Source: Theobroma cacao (Eukaryota > Streptophyta > Magnoliopsida > Malvales > Malvaceae). Taken from it: DNA of 64,000 nt. The stretch's first letter is position 1, and the number at the start of each line of letters is the position of its first letter. The notes under the pieces were generated by a model. That model ran no database searches. It saw only the letters and a list, made by a program, of their open reading frames with translations, and was not told where the DNA came from. Positions 14,072 to 25,670 of the stretch are shown piece after piece. The stretch is from contig NC_030853.1 of NCBI RefSeq assembly GCF_000208745.1, positions 22,961,060-23,025,059 of the forward strand, written 5' to 3'. The translations under genes were made by a program, and so were the position numbers.

Positions 14072-14243
14072 TATATTATATTAGTCAACCATATGAATGT
14101 ATAGTTTTTGTTGATAGAGGAAAAGATAAACTAGTATTAATTAAAGATAGTTATTTGCTTTGGTTGCAATAATTAAAAGTTGCTTCTACATTTATGATTT
14201 TAAAATAGTACTTAACCAAAGAAGATAATAATTCTATTAAACA
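14072..14243 (+). repeat. Diverged copy of the segment at 16209-16384
   Basis: About 170 bp matching 16209-16384 in order: TATATTATATTA, ATGAATGTA, GTTTTTGTTG, AAGATAAA, GTATTAATT, ATAGTTATTTGCT, and a shared AAAGAAGATAATAAT at the end. This makes it a third, older member of the repeat family that is tandemly duplicated downstream. The solo LTR at 14404-16126 inserted between the copies. Confidence 0.7.
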
Positions 14244-14403
14244 TCTAGTAATTTTTTTTCATTAAAAATATATTATTAAACAAAATAAATGTGAATTGGA
14301 GGTTTTCATTTTTGTTAGATGATGTATATCAACTTTCTAGATGCAGGACTTATACTTAGCTAAATGTTAAGGGAATTTAAACTGTTACACAACAATTAGA
14401 TAT

Positions 14404-16126
14404 TGTTGGGATTCGATCTTATGCTTAAACATTAAATTAATTAAGAAATTAAAAATATAACACAACAAAAAAATAAACTAACATTTAATCAAAAAAACAA
14501 TCGAATCTTACAAGATTAATGTTTGTATTTTTCATGTAATTTTCAAATTAATTATAAACACTCATAAGTTTAAGAGTTATATACATTGCTTTAGATATGG
14601 TAATCAAAAGCCAATTAAATCCAAAAGGCTTGTGATGAAGCAATGAATCTGATAAGAGAAATCTTTGCTTCTTCACTTTTAGGATTTATCAAATCTTCAG
14701 TCGCAAAAATGTTTGGCTTTTAAAAATAATCCACACAATGACCAAATAAGATCTTCTCAAAGGTAGGATTTTACGTGTAAAGTTTTAATTCCAAAACAAA
14801 AAAAAAACCAAAAATTCTTATCGAATCTTGTTTTTGTCATATAAAAAAGACTATTTTTCTTTTCTTATTTTTATGAAACTGCTAAGAAGTGGTTGGAGGC
14901 TTAGAGTTTTAGTTGGCTAATATAATAAATTTAGATAACCAAACTATGTTGTAATCCTAGATACAACAGTTGTATTTTAATTTAATTAAGTCTTTGTGAG
15001 CTTAATTAATTTCTCAGTTTATTTTGATTTATTCCAATTAAGTCCAACTTAATTGATTATTCTTATTTAATTTTAATCATGTCACTTAATGTGTGTGATC
15101 TATTACAATTCTAACATGTTGACAATAAATACAAATCCTAATCAAATAGTAATTTGATAATTAATTTATATTTATCAATCATGAGCGACATTTAGCAATA
15201 CATCATAACCACCTAAATGTTAAAGGGTCAATTAAAGAATTTGACAAAACCCTTCAGTGATAAACGTTTTAGTGCAATACAATCATTTCATCAAATATCT
15301 CGGATATGTTATAAAGCATGACTTAGTATCTACTTATAACATTCCATATTAGTTCTCATAATTCATGACTAACATTATGAATTTAGGAAACTAACTTTCC
15401 TCAAATTCATCATGCATTGCCCAAAGACTTTATATAAGTTAATCAAGAATTGAAAACAAGTGAGATACATCCCTTCATATCACTTAGGGTGATGAATCCT
15501 TTCTTGACCACTCATTCACAGTCACATGCTTCATTGCATGCCTAAAAACATTTTGTTTAGGCATCTAATCACCTTTAAACCGTAGTGGTGAAATCAAAGG
15601 ATGTCATTCCCTATACAAGATAATCTAATGTCTCAAGTCTGAGGACTAATTGCATGATTATCACATGAAAACATATTCTATAGACATTTGAGTGAAATAC
15701 CAAATGGAGTTATCATAGTAAGTCATGTTCAGTAAACTTGTTCTTTAACAAACACCCACATGTTATCCTCAAGTATCTCATATACTTCAATATATGAGAT
15801 CGATTACTTACTTTTCAAGTAAGGAGGCTTAACATGTATTAGTCTTTTAGCATTATCAATGCCTTGTCTTGACAATACAATGACCAAGAATAATTTTAGG
15901 AACATGGCTTTGATGTATAGTGATATCATAATTGTAATAATTTTATAATGTTCTTACAAGGCCTTTATGTTTCATGAGTTTCATCCAATTAGTATTTAAT
16001 AACTCCTTATTATTGCACTAACATGAAGGAAAACCTCTATCACATATAGTTATGTGATTAAGTATGCATTAAATGACAACACATATTCCTTGACTAATCC
16101 AATTTGCTCAAGGGCATATACCAACA
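14404..16126. mobile_element. Solo LTR of an LTR retrotransposon (Copia-like ends)
   Basis: The 1723-bp segment begins TGTTGGGATTCGATC and ends GGCATATACCAACA, so it has TGTTGG...CCAACA inverted ends as in plant LTRs. It is flanked by GATAT (14399-14403) and GAGAT (16127-16131), a 5-bp target duplication with one mismatch. No gag or pol reading frame and no second LTR is visible, which fits recombination between two LTRs. The Copia assignment rests on the terminal sequence only. Confidence 0.7.
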
Positions 16127-16346
16127 GAGATGTCTAACTATGGTAACAATTTGCTCTTCTTTTTGCCATATACATATGTTTCCATTTTGTTTATTTCTGT
16201 TATTGTGTTATATTATATTATTGAACTACATGAATGTAAGGTTTTTGTTGGTAGAAGAAAAGATAAATTGGTATTAATTGAAAATAGTTATTTGCTCTGG
16301 TTTTAATTACTGAAAACCTGCACCTACATATATAGTTATAAAATAG

Positions 16347-17610
16347 TACTTATCTAAAGAAGATAATAATCCTATCAAAGATTGTTAGATGTATAATAAA
16401 ATATTAAGAAATGAGAGAGTATATAACTTATACTATTAGCAAATTAAGATAAACAATTTTAAAAAATAGAGCAACAGTATAATGTAAAGATCTTACTAAT
16501 GTAAAATAGTTACTAATTTTTAATAGTATTTGTCTTTTATATATAAAATGAATGACTAAAGGTTGTTAAATTTAGTTGATTTATTTAGTCAATGATGATT
16601 GTGTGCTATGTATATTGAGAAATGAGTAGACTTTGTTGACTTTTTTATTTTGTTTAATGAATTGAATAGATATTTATTGAAATTTAAACATTTATATATA
16701 AAAGAGATGTCTAAATATTATAAATTCAAGTTCATGTAGAATAAGAGGATATAAACAGAAAATAATATTAAATGAATATATCCTCTAAGTATTAAAAGTT
16801 AGCAATTATTGTTTTCAAGTATTTTTTATTGAATAAATAAAAATAAAAATAAAAAACCCTTCAAATGTCAAAAACAATGTAGTTTTGATATAAAGTGTAC
16901 AAAAAAATTGATTCAATTGAGAATGACAAATATTAACCAATTGACCCAATCAGTTATCCTACTTAAAACAATACTTATCCAAAGAAGATAATAATCCTAT
17001 CAAAGATTGTTAGATGTATAATAAAATATTAAGAAATGAGAGAGTATATAACCTGTACTATTGATAGATTAAGATAAACAGTTGTAGAATATAGGACAAC
17101 AATATAATATAAAGCTCTTATCAATATAAAATAGTTACTAATTTCTAGTAGTATTTGTTTTTTATATATAAATGAATGTCTAAAGGTTATCAAATTTAGT
17201 TGATTTGTTTATTTAATGATGAGTATGTGCTATGTATATTGAGAAATGAGTAAACCTTCTTGACTTTTTCATTTTATTCAATGAATTGGATGAATATTTA
17301 TTGAAATTTAAACATTTATGTATAAAAGAGATGTCTAAATACTATAGATTCAAGTTCATAAAGAATAAGAGGATATAAACAAAAAAAATATTAAATTACA
17401 ATTGATAAATATTAAATGAATTTATCCTCAAAGTATTAAAAGTAATAAATTATTGTTTTCAAGTATTCTTTATTGAAATAAATAAAAGTAAAAAATAAAC
17501 CTTTCAAATGTAAAAAACAATGTAATTTTGACATAAAGTGTACAAAAAAAATTAATTCAATTAAGAATGACAAATGTCAACTAATTGACCCAATCAATTA
17601 TCTTACTTTT
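16347..17610. repeat. Tandem duplication of about 625 bp (two copies)
   Basis: Unit 1 starts at 16347 (TACTTATCTAAAGAAG) and unit 2 at 16972 (TACTTATCCAAAGAAG). They stay collinear to GTTATCCTACTT (about 16963) and ATTATCTTACTT (about 17610). Shared landmarks include ATCAAAGATTGTTAGATG, TGCTATGTATATTGAGAAATGAG and AAAAGAGATGTCTAAATA. Differences are point changes and short indels. No coding potential is seen in either unit. Confidence 0.85.
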
Positions 17611-19596
17611 ATATATATTATAGATATATACATGTTAAATTATTGATCCTAAAAATTTAAATGAAAAAGCATTTTTATAATAGTTTAGGCATATATTTTC
17701 CTAGTGATATAAAAAAGTATTGTTATGATTAGTTCAAACAATTATAAATCTTAAATCTTGTTTACTGAAACATGGTCTTTGCCTTGACCCTTACACACAA
17801 AGCACCTACATTGCAAAGAACGATTGCCTCTTTCCCCCTGTCTTTGCATTTAGGAGAGAAAAAAAAGGGCCCAAAACTCAAGTAAGAGGCCCAAAAAACC
17901 TTGGAGGGATACCAAGCATTCGAGAGTTAAAAAGGAAAGAGAAAGTGTCGCTGCAACGGTACAAAACGGGAGACAAACTATTGTTGACAAAGTCTTGCGT
18001 CGGTGCTTTTAGATCTCAAATTCAACTTCCACCATCTCTACAATTTATTCAATTTTGTGTTGAATTTTTTCATATATTATATATATTGAAAATTGGTTGA
18101 TTGTGATAAAATCAACTTATACATGTAGTCTGATAAAAAAAATACTATTTTAACAATATCAAGGATTCCCTTTTATTTATATAGAGATACTACAAAATTA
18201 TAATTTACAACTTATAAATAGAGAGGTTTTAAATTATTTGGGTGTGTTTAATAAACCATTGAAAAAATTTTGAACCATTAAAAATTAAAAATTTTTAATG
18301 ATTAATTTAAGTTTTTCATTACATTTGATAATTTATTTTTAGGAATCACTTAGTGAAGATTTTTAATGAAAAAGTATTGAAAATTGTAAGTAGCTAAAAG
18401 TCACTTAATATACTAAGTCAATTTTATTTAAAAATTATTATTACTTAATTAAATTAATTATCAATAAAAAAACACTTATAAAATCATAATTTTTTCAAAT
18501 AATTCATGAATTTTTTCAAATATTATACTATTTTTAAATGACATTTCTTTACGATAAAGTAAAGCACTTACTAGGGAAAGGAATCCCAAAAGATAATGTG
18601 GCCGCATTGTCCACAATATATTATTAACCCCTTCGAGTTGGAAAACCATAAATGAATTTCTCTGTAACATATTTTGCTTTAGGATTGCCGTGGGTGCATG
18701 GGCCATGCAGTTTGAAAGCTGCAAAACCGGAAAACAGAAAAGCTGAAGCTTTGTTTCTCCGTGTGGGCTCATCCTTCATCATAACTAGTTTAATTAATAG
18801 TTTGCTTTATTTGACCCGCAATTAATTTCCGAAAGCGAAATCCCAACCCTTTTGCTTATTATTTTTTTCTTCTAAACCAAAAAAGAAAAAGGCAATTAGC
18901 TTTATTTCTCTTCAATAGGACTCCTCATTCTTTCTAATTGTAACACTTTCAACTTTTTTTTTCTTTTTTTCTTCTTTTTCTTTTGACCAAAAGGATTAAT
19001 GAAAGAGAAATCTCTACTTTTTTATTTATTTTTCTTTTTGACAAATTAAACAGGAAAAAAGATTACTTAAAGCTATGTTTTTAGATGACTTAAATGTATA
19101 TACATTACTTGAATCCTACCTTATCTTTTTAATTCTTTTTATATGAATAAATTAATAATTATCTGTGACATATTATTACTTAACTAATAAAGTGTTTTTG
19201 GGAAAAAAATTTGCAACCTTTTGTTGATGCCAAAAGATGTCTTTCAAAGGTTTTGACAAATAAACCTTCGACTAACATTATTAGAAAAAAATTAAAAAAT
19301 CTCCATGTCACAACTCAACTATTATTTGGGCACAATGTAAACAAAGGTCGGATCTTTAATGACGTGGCGAAATCTAACGCATCCTCGGCATCCACTCTGG
19401 CAGTCAAAGTCTTACACGTGTCAATAGAAAATAAAAAAGTCAAAAGAATTTTCATCAAGTGCAATGGACCTCCACTTCACTGCGACAACAACTGACAACG
19501 AGGACGCCGCGCCTACTTCTACCTTTCTTCATTTTCATTTTTCCTTATTCCAATTTCTTCCTCTTCTTCTTCTTCTTCTTCTTATCGTACGTTTCC
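17611..19596. other. AT-rich spacer and promoter region of the dioxygenase-like gene
   Basis: No gene seen. Near 18238 there is a GGGTGTGTTTAATAAACC motif like the end of some hAT MITEs, but its partner end is missing. The last 400 bases are less AT-rich and carry ACGT-core elements. A (CTT)n tract at about 19555-19583 lies just upstream of the ATG and is probably in the 5' UTR. Confidence 0.5.
19361..19422 (+). promoter_or_regulatory. Two ACGT-core (ABRE/G-box-like) sites
   Basis: GACGTGGC at 19361-19368 and ACACGTGTC at 19414-19422 lie about 235 and 180 bp upstream of the ATG of the dioxygenase-like gene. Pairs of ACGT-core elements are the usual arrangement for bZIP-mediated abscisic-acid response. 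Function here is inferred from sequence only. Confidence 0.35.
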
Positions 19597-21478
19597 ATGG
19601 CTATCATACGCTCTTTGAGCCAGCTTAACATCAAGGCGCCACCTCCATCCCCTATCCCAACGGCCAACGGCTCACGCTCCGCTGCCAACGAAACCTTCAC
19701 CGACTTTCTCGAGAAGTCGTTACAAGTCCCTGACCTCACGCTACCAGAGTCCCAGTCCCAGGAGCGCCACCACCTGGCCTACCCACCCTATGAGATCGAC
19801 TTCCAATCGCTCTCCTTAAGAGAGACCAGTTCAGTGGAGCGGTTGCTGCGATCGGCTCGGGAGTTGGGTGCGTTCCGGATCGGGTGCCATGGATTTATTA
19901 AAGGCGAGGAGTTGAGGGCGTTGGTGAGAGAGGCGGCGAGAGTATTCGGGGTGTTGGAAGAGAGAGATACGGGATTTAGGAGATATTTGTCTGGAAAAAG
20001 GGAGGAGATCGTTTGGGTTCGTTGCAAAGACGAGCGGATGGAGTGGGCACGTCAATACATCGGCGCTCCATTGTATCAGAGTTTCAGGTAAAAGTCACGA
20101 CCTCGTACACAGGAAAAATTACTACCGAAAAAGGAAAAGTGCTTCATGGCTCTGGGTATCAAATTTGGTTGGGCTTTCCAGCCCAACTACAGTAACGGGC
20201 TACATGAAGGGGTGGAATAGATCATTATTTGGGCTACTTTGTAAAACTTGGGTCAAGTTTGGGCTGCAGTGTTCTTTTCCATTAGTTTGTGTCAATTTAA
20301 TCAAGCTCATCTCATTATCAAAAAGAAGAAAAAGGAAAAGCAATCTATGCAGAATCATGGAACAGAATATAACTTTTCTTTGTTAGGTAAAGTGTGGGCT
20401 TGTGTTTTGATGTTTTTGGGTACTTATTAATTCTTCTTCTTCTTCTTTTTATAAAGTGAAAAGATGGAGAAAGTAGCGAGTAAACTGGACCAACTTGCGG
20501 AGGAATTGGGCCAGATTTTGGTCGAAAACGCAAGCGAGCAACAAAGGAAGAGAGTGCAAAGAGGGGAGCCCCTTTTGAGCATATACAAGTACAACCAGCA
20601 GGATAAGATCATGGAACAAAAATCACAACTAAATGAAGAAGAAACCGGCCATTCTTGTCATAATTATACGTTAAGCCTCCACCTTCCCACCAAGGATTGC
20701 GAATTCTGTGTCAAATCTGGGCCATCAGGACTTCTAACTTTTGATGCAGGTCCGGAGACTATTATTGTCACAGTTGGACAACAACTCGAGGTAAGTTATT
20801 TCAATTCAATCCTTTTCATGTCAAAGCTATTCTTGCTTTTCCTTTTGATACTTGGTTAACTTTTGTGCTTAGTTATTTATTTATATTCCAAATCGCAAAA
20901 TCCTTTTACATTATGGTAAACGTTTTTGACAATGAACTACCAAACGTCTCGAATGAATAATAAACTTTATTATCTTTTAGATAAGTTACTAAAAAGTCCC
21001 ATAATCATTGCATCAATTGAAATCACCTTAATTAAGGTAAGAGCTTTGAATTCAACTCTTTGAATAGAAGATACATGCACTTATTGGTTAAATCAAATGC
21101 TCGAGATTTCATTAAATGAGTATACCAAAACATGAAATTTATATGCATAAAATTAACCTTAAAATGTGAGCATGCATTAGTATCATGGAATTTTCTATGA
21201 GCCAAGAGAAATTGAATAAAAGCCTAAAACATGCACTTGTGTTGTGGCAATAGGAATGGAGCTTGGGAGAATTCAAAAGTGTTTCGGGGCGAATTATTAA
21301 TCAGGCAGAACTGCGTGGATCCCAATCCTTTTTCTCCATGGAGCTCAAGTGGTCTTCTTTAAATATTAATCGTACTTATAAAACAACTTACCAAAAATTC
21401 TCCCTGGCAGATCAATTCTTGATTGCACTCATTATTGTTTTCCTTTATTCTATTTTTATGTTAAAAAATTCTCGATGA
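19597..21478 (+). CDS. 2-oxoglutarate/Fe(II) dioxygenase-like protein, probably non-catalytic, with C-terminal membrane tail
   Basis: Exons 19597-20087, 20457-20790 and 21254-21478 give 349 residues. An N-terminal DIOX_N-like domain (YEIDFQSLSL to about residue 164) is followed by a helix like that of plant 2OG oxygenases (EKMEKVASKLDQLAEELGQ). The C-terminal part keeps the fold's landmarks: GPSGLLTFDAG...IIVTVGQQLE, then FKSVSGRII and R296-G-S298. The H-x-D position reads H239-L-P, and the second histidine of the family's YKSVxHR is glycine (G287). Two of three iron ligands are therefore missing. Residues 330-345 (FLIALIIVFLYSIFML) are hydrophobic, followed by KNSR at the end, a tail-anchor-like layout that the soluble family lacks. 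A standard enzyme is unlikely. A pseudogene is possible, but the frames and splice sites are intact. Confidence 0.8.
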
Positions 21479-24400
21479 TTACATTCAAATTCTCATAGGC
21501 AAAGGCTATATATCACATGAATTGGCGTGGAAATTTTTTGCTTCTTTTTTTTTGGTCTACATCATACGTTTGATGTACAGTGTTTGAGGCTTTGAGCAAT
21601 GGATTGAAGAGTATTGTTTGAATGGGGAAAAGAAAGGAAAAAATAGTTTGATTACATACGATAGTCTTGTGTAAGCAAAAATAAAACCTTGTACTATATA
21701 TTGCTTGATTTCTTTAATAAAAAGCATATACTATAGTTTGATTTTTTTGAATGGATGCCTAAATAGCTTTTCTTGTTCTTCTTTCCTCTTTGTACTTAGG
21801 CCCCTTAATTTTATCAAATAAATTATTTGTTCATTAATTATGTATCTTTAACATTTTTATTACTTTTCAGAATTTTATTCAACAATAATTCTTTGGTTGG
21901 TTTCTTCAGTAATTATAAATATTTACTTCTCATAGAACCCCTTTGTACATAATGCATTGCTTTAGTTTTCCGTACATGCAGTCCTAACTTTTATATAAGC
22001 GCTCACTTTTTAATTTAAGCTTTTGTAAAGATATTTTCTTGCATGATATTTCCTTATAGTTTTTTCATACTATTAAAAAAAGAAAGTAGTTTCTAGTTTT
22101 TCAATCTATGAAATGCACAAGAAATAAAGATTTACAATAACAATACATATTAAATAATATATAAATGTAGTTTAACATGTAACAATAATGTACTGAATAC
22201 ATAAATTTCATAACTATCTTTTATATAATTTGTTATTAATTCCTAATGATATAGTTTGTAATTATAACTTTCCTATGAAAAATTAAGAAAACAATTTAAA
22301 ATTTTGACATTTGTTTATGAAAAATTAAGATTACAATTTAAAAAATATATATATTAAAATTGATGTCAACATTTTTATTGTAAGGCTTATTGCCCCCTTA
22401 AAGTTGATTCTCTTGACTCTAACCTGAGAGATATGTAATAACTCTCGTCATAAAACCACACTCTCTGTCCAAGATTCAAGCATGAGCTTTCCAAACGAAA
22501 ATCTCAAATTTTAAACATTGAAATGTCTATTTATTTTCTTGGTTGAAAGTGCTTTATTTAGTTAAGTAATTTGTTAATTTGTATTTATTTAACGCAGCTC
22601 ATATATTCATTGAAAACAGAGACAAAGTTAACCAACTTTTATTGGAAAGACTAAAAATTTTAAAAACTAATATATTGAATTTAATTAGCAATCAAAAAAT
22701 TCATAATAAATAATAATTTTATATAAAATATAAATAAAAAACTTATAATAGTCTTTTAATAAAGTTGTACTCGATAATGTTTTTTATATTCAAATTTATC
22801 AATTATTGATGTTACACTGAAAAACAAATATTTCTTCAGAATTAAGTTTTGGACGTTTTAATTCACGTTACTTTTGTTTATAAGTTGAGCCTTGAGGCTT
22901 AATGGCTCAAATGTAGGAAAATCATTTGAACGATTTACATCTTTTTTTTAAAAAAAAAATTATTAATTATTTTCAATTTACTCATACTTTAATCAAACTT
23001 AAAAAAAATTATTGCAGTCAATAACCAATATTTTTATTTTATTTCTCTTTAAAATTATAATACCAAATATAAAACTATAATTTATAAATATATAAACAGT
23101 TAAATTCAATATACAGAATTATAAGTTTTTAAAAAATATGATATATAGGATTAATAATTTCCTGTTATATAATTAAGATTGTTTAAAGATTAAATACTCA
23201 ACATAATTTCCTCTTAATTATATACTCAAAATAATTTTTTAAGCTAAATATAAAATGTAAAGTAAATAAAAAAGATATACTCAAGCACTTGAATATTTAA
23301 CTTATTGGTTAGAATATGATTTCCCTACTTAAAAAGTAAAGTTCAAATCCCCTTTCCTCCAATTCAAAAAAATATACTTAGGTTAATTTCTTTTTATATA
23401 ATCAAGATTAATAAAAAAAAATGACACATTGATAGAAATTTTAAATAACAATGCAACATTATAATTTATATTTGAGAATTACATAATAATTTTTTAATTT
23501 TTAAAGACTAAAATAATAGAAAATAAAATCCTCATAATAGAAAAAAGAAAAACATAATAAGTAAAAGATAGAATTTATATATGACATAACAAAAAAGAAA
23601 GAAAAAGAAAATAATTAATAGTTCTTTATTAATTATTAAATAAAGAAATTATTTTAAAGGGGTCATTAAAAAAATATATAAAAATTTTGGCCCCCATAAC
23701 AACAAAAGATCCGCCCCTGATTGAAAAGAAAATGTGCGAGGCTATAGATTTAATGTGGCAAAGTTTCATTTTAGCTAATTTGCATGCAAAAAACAGGTTA
23801 GTATATGATGGCAATGAGCATCTTATCTTTATAGATTACATGTATTGAAACGAATAGCTGTCACTATATGATTCTTTAAACATTTTTTATTTGAAGTTGA
23901 AGGACAATTCATATAGGGTGGTTGGTGAATTGATACAATGAAGCTTCACCAGTCATGTTAATTTGTTCATATCGTTTCCCTCTTAAAGAGCAAAGGAATG
24001 AGAAAAAGAATCAGCAATTTGTTTTGGTTAGGATGTCAATGTTGGAGGCCCCGCCTAAATCCAATGATTTAACAAATACAGATTGCAAATAGTTTTAGGT
24101 TAAAATGCATGCATCATCCATTAACATGTACCTTGTACAACAGGGAAAAGAGAAAATCCCACCAGATAATCCCCAGAAGATTTTGTTAGTCACATTGCGA
24201 TCATGTCTAACTGCCACACATTTTTACTTTGCTCAAAAAAGTCTACCTCCATTAATATAATACTTACAATCTTTGTATTTGGCGGTCGGGCCCAACTACT
24301 TTCTCATCAGACAGTCCCCCATTTTGATTTTTCTTCCACATTTCGGCTTTGAGAATTAATGCATCCATGCATGAGCATGCTGCTCCTTAATTTCCTCCCA

Positions 24401-25600
24401 CAAAACAGAGCCACTGCTGGAAACCACAAGTTAGTGCCCTTTTTATGTTTTATTTTGCTTCCTACGTTTGTCAATTTTTTTTATTGTTCTAAAAAAATGA
24501 TGATTTAAATTCAGTTGAATGGTATATATATAGAATTCGTGTCATCAGATATTAAACTTTTATTAGGAATAGTTTTGGTTTAGAGCTTGGAATGAGTGAT
24601 GACAAGTACGACATGAAAAAGGATTATTCTTTAATAAATCTAAAACTTAATAATTAAATTTTATATGAACAAAAAAGAACAATGTTTTTCATAAAATAAA
24701 TTTAGGATTTTAAATTTATAAATTGAGTTAAATAGGCAATCAGTTATCGAGTTGAATATACATTTTATCAAAAATAGATTTTTTTTTTTATAAACTATGG
24801 GATTCTTAATTTCGGTTTATGTAAAATTTTCTAATCACATATAAATTTAAATTTTAAATAATATTTAATTTAGCTTTTGAGATTTATATTTTAAAGATGT
24901 TTATATTTAAATTTTGAAGATATCAATATAATATACTAATAAAGTAAATAGTCACATGCTCTTGACCAAATAAAAAATTGCCATGTGCTAAGCTTGCAAG
25001 GGACAAACGCTAGTAGTTGAAAAAAGTGTTAATCCAAAATTTATTCATTCTTATTTTTTTTAAAAAAATAATTTTTTACTGTCATATTTTTTATATCACA
25101 ATTTTCTAAACTTGTTTGACTTATTTTATCGATCATCGCACTATCATAAAGTCATATTAGATCCTTTAAAACTATGAATAATGCCCTTGTTTCTCCATTA
25201 GAAATGGAGGTGTTTATGTGTCCTTTTTTAAGCTTTCTTTTTAAAAAGTCAAAGTTATATGCATAATATTTTATTTTTACATTACTATTTTAAAATTTTG
25301 AAATTTTTTATTGAATTAAAAAATTAAATAAAAATATATTATTTATAAGTAAAGCAACATAGTTTTAAATTAAGTTCTAACCTAAAAATTTAAAGCGAAT
25401 TTGTCCAACTCAATGAGCCTATAGCAGCAGTTCAATTCTTATTTCTTAAACACTTATAATTGAAACCATAACTCAGGTTATCTTAGTGGCCCTTTTCTCT
25501 ATAGAGAGAAAAAAATGATGAGTTTGGGTGTGTAGTGTAGGTCAAGAATAAGATAATGGGCGAGAAACAGCAAATTAAGAAGGTAAGATTAGAAATGATA
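21479..25600. other. Long AT-rich gene-free stretch, part 1
   Basis: No gene recognised. A likely polyadenylation region for the dioxygenase-like gene includes AATAAAAAGC near 21717. The rest is AT-rich with short chance frames. Repeat debris: a tRNA-like dispersed copy at 23286-23362 and a GATCCGCCCCTG end (about 23708-23719) like the terminus of the hAT element found at 62403-63094, without a partner end. The part around 24000-24440 is less AT-rich but shows no coding signal. Confidence 0.5.
23286..23362 (+). repeat. Copy of the short tRNA-like dispersed repeat
   Basis: CACTTGAATATTTAACTTATTGG, then CCCTACTTAAAAAGTAAAG, then TTCAAATCCCCTTTCCTCC. It matches block by block the copy at 13906-13990, and the reverse-strand copies at 45838-45905 and 55960-56040. 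Confidence 0.45.
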
Positions 25601-25610
25601 ACGGATGTGC

Positions 25611-25670
25611 TATTTATTTATTTTGAAATATTTGAAATTGTATTTATTTATTTTGAAACATTTGAAATTG
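25611..25670. repeat. 30-bp tandem repeat, two copies
   Basis: TATTTATTTATTTTGAAATA-TTTGAAATTG at 25611-25640 is repeated at 25641-25670 with a single change (GAAATA to GAAACA). A further weaker TTTGAAATT-like echo follows. No coding frame. Confidence 0.8.

Noticed and set aside
18238..18460. GGGTGTGTTTAATAAACC as the end of a hAT MITE
   Set aside because: No inverted partner end and no target duplication found within 1 kb.
19211..19495. 94-residue frame upstream of the dioxygenase-like gene
   Set aside because: Runs through the promoter with ACGT elements and has no recognisable content.
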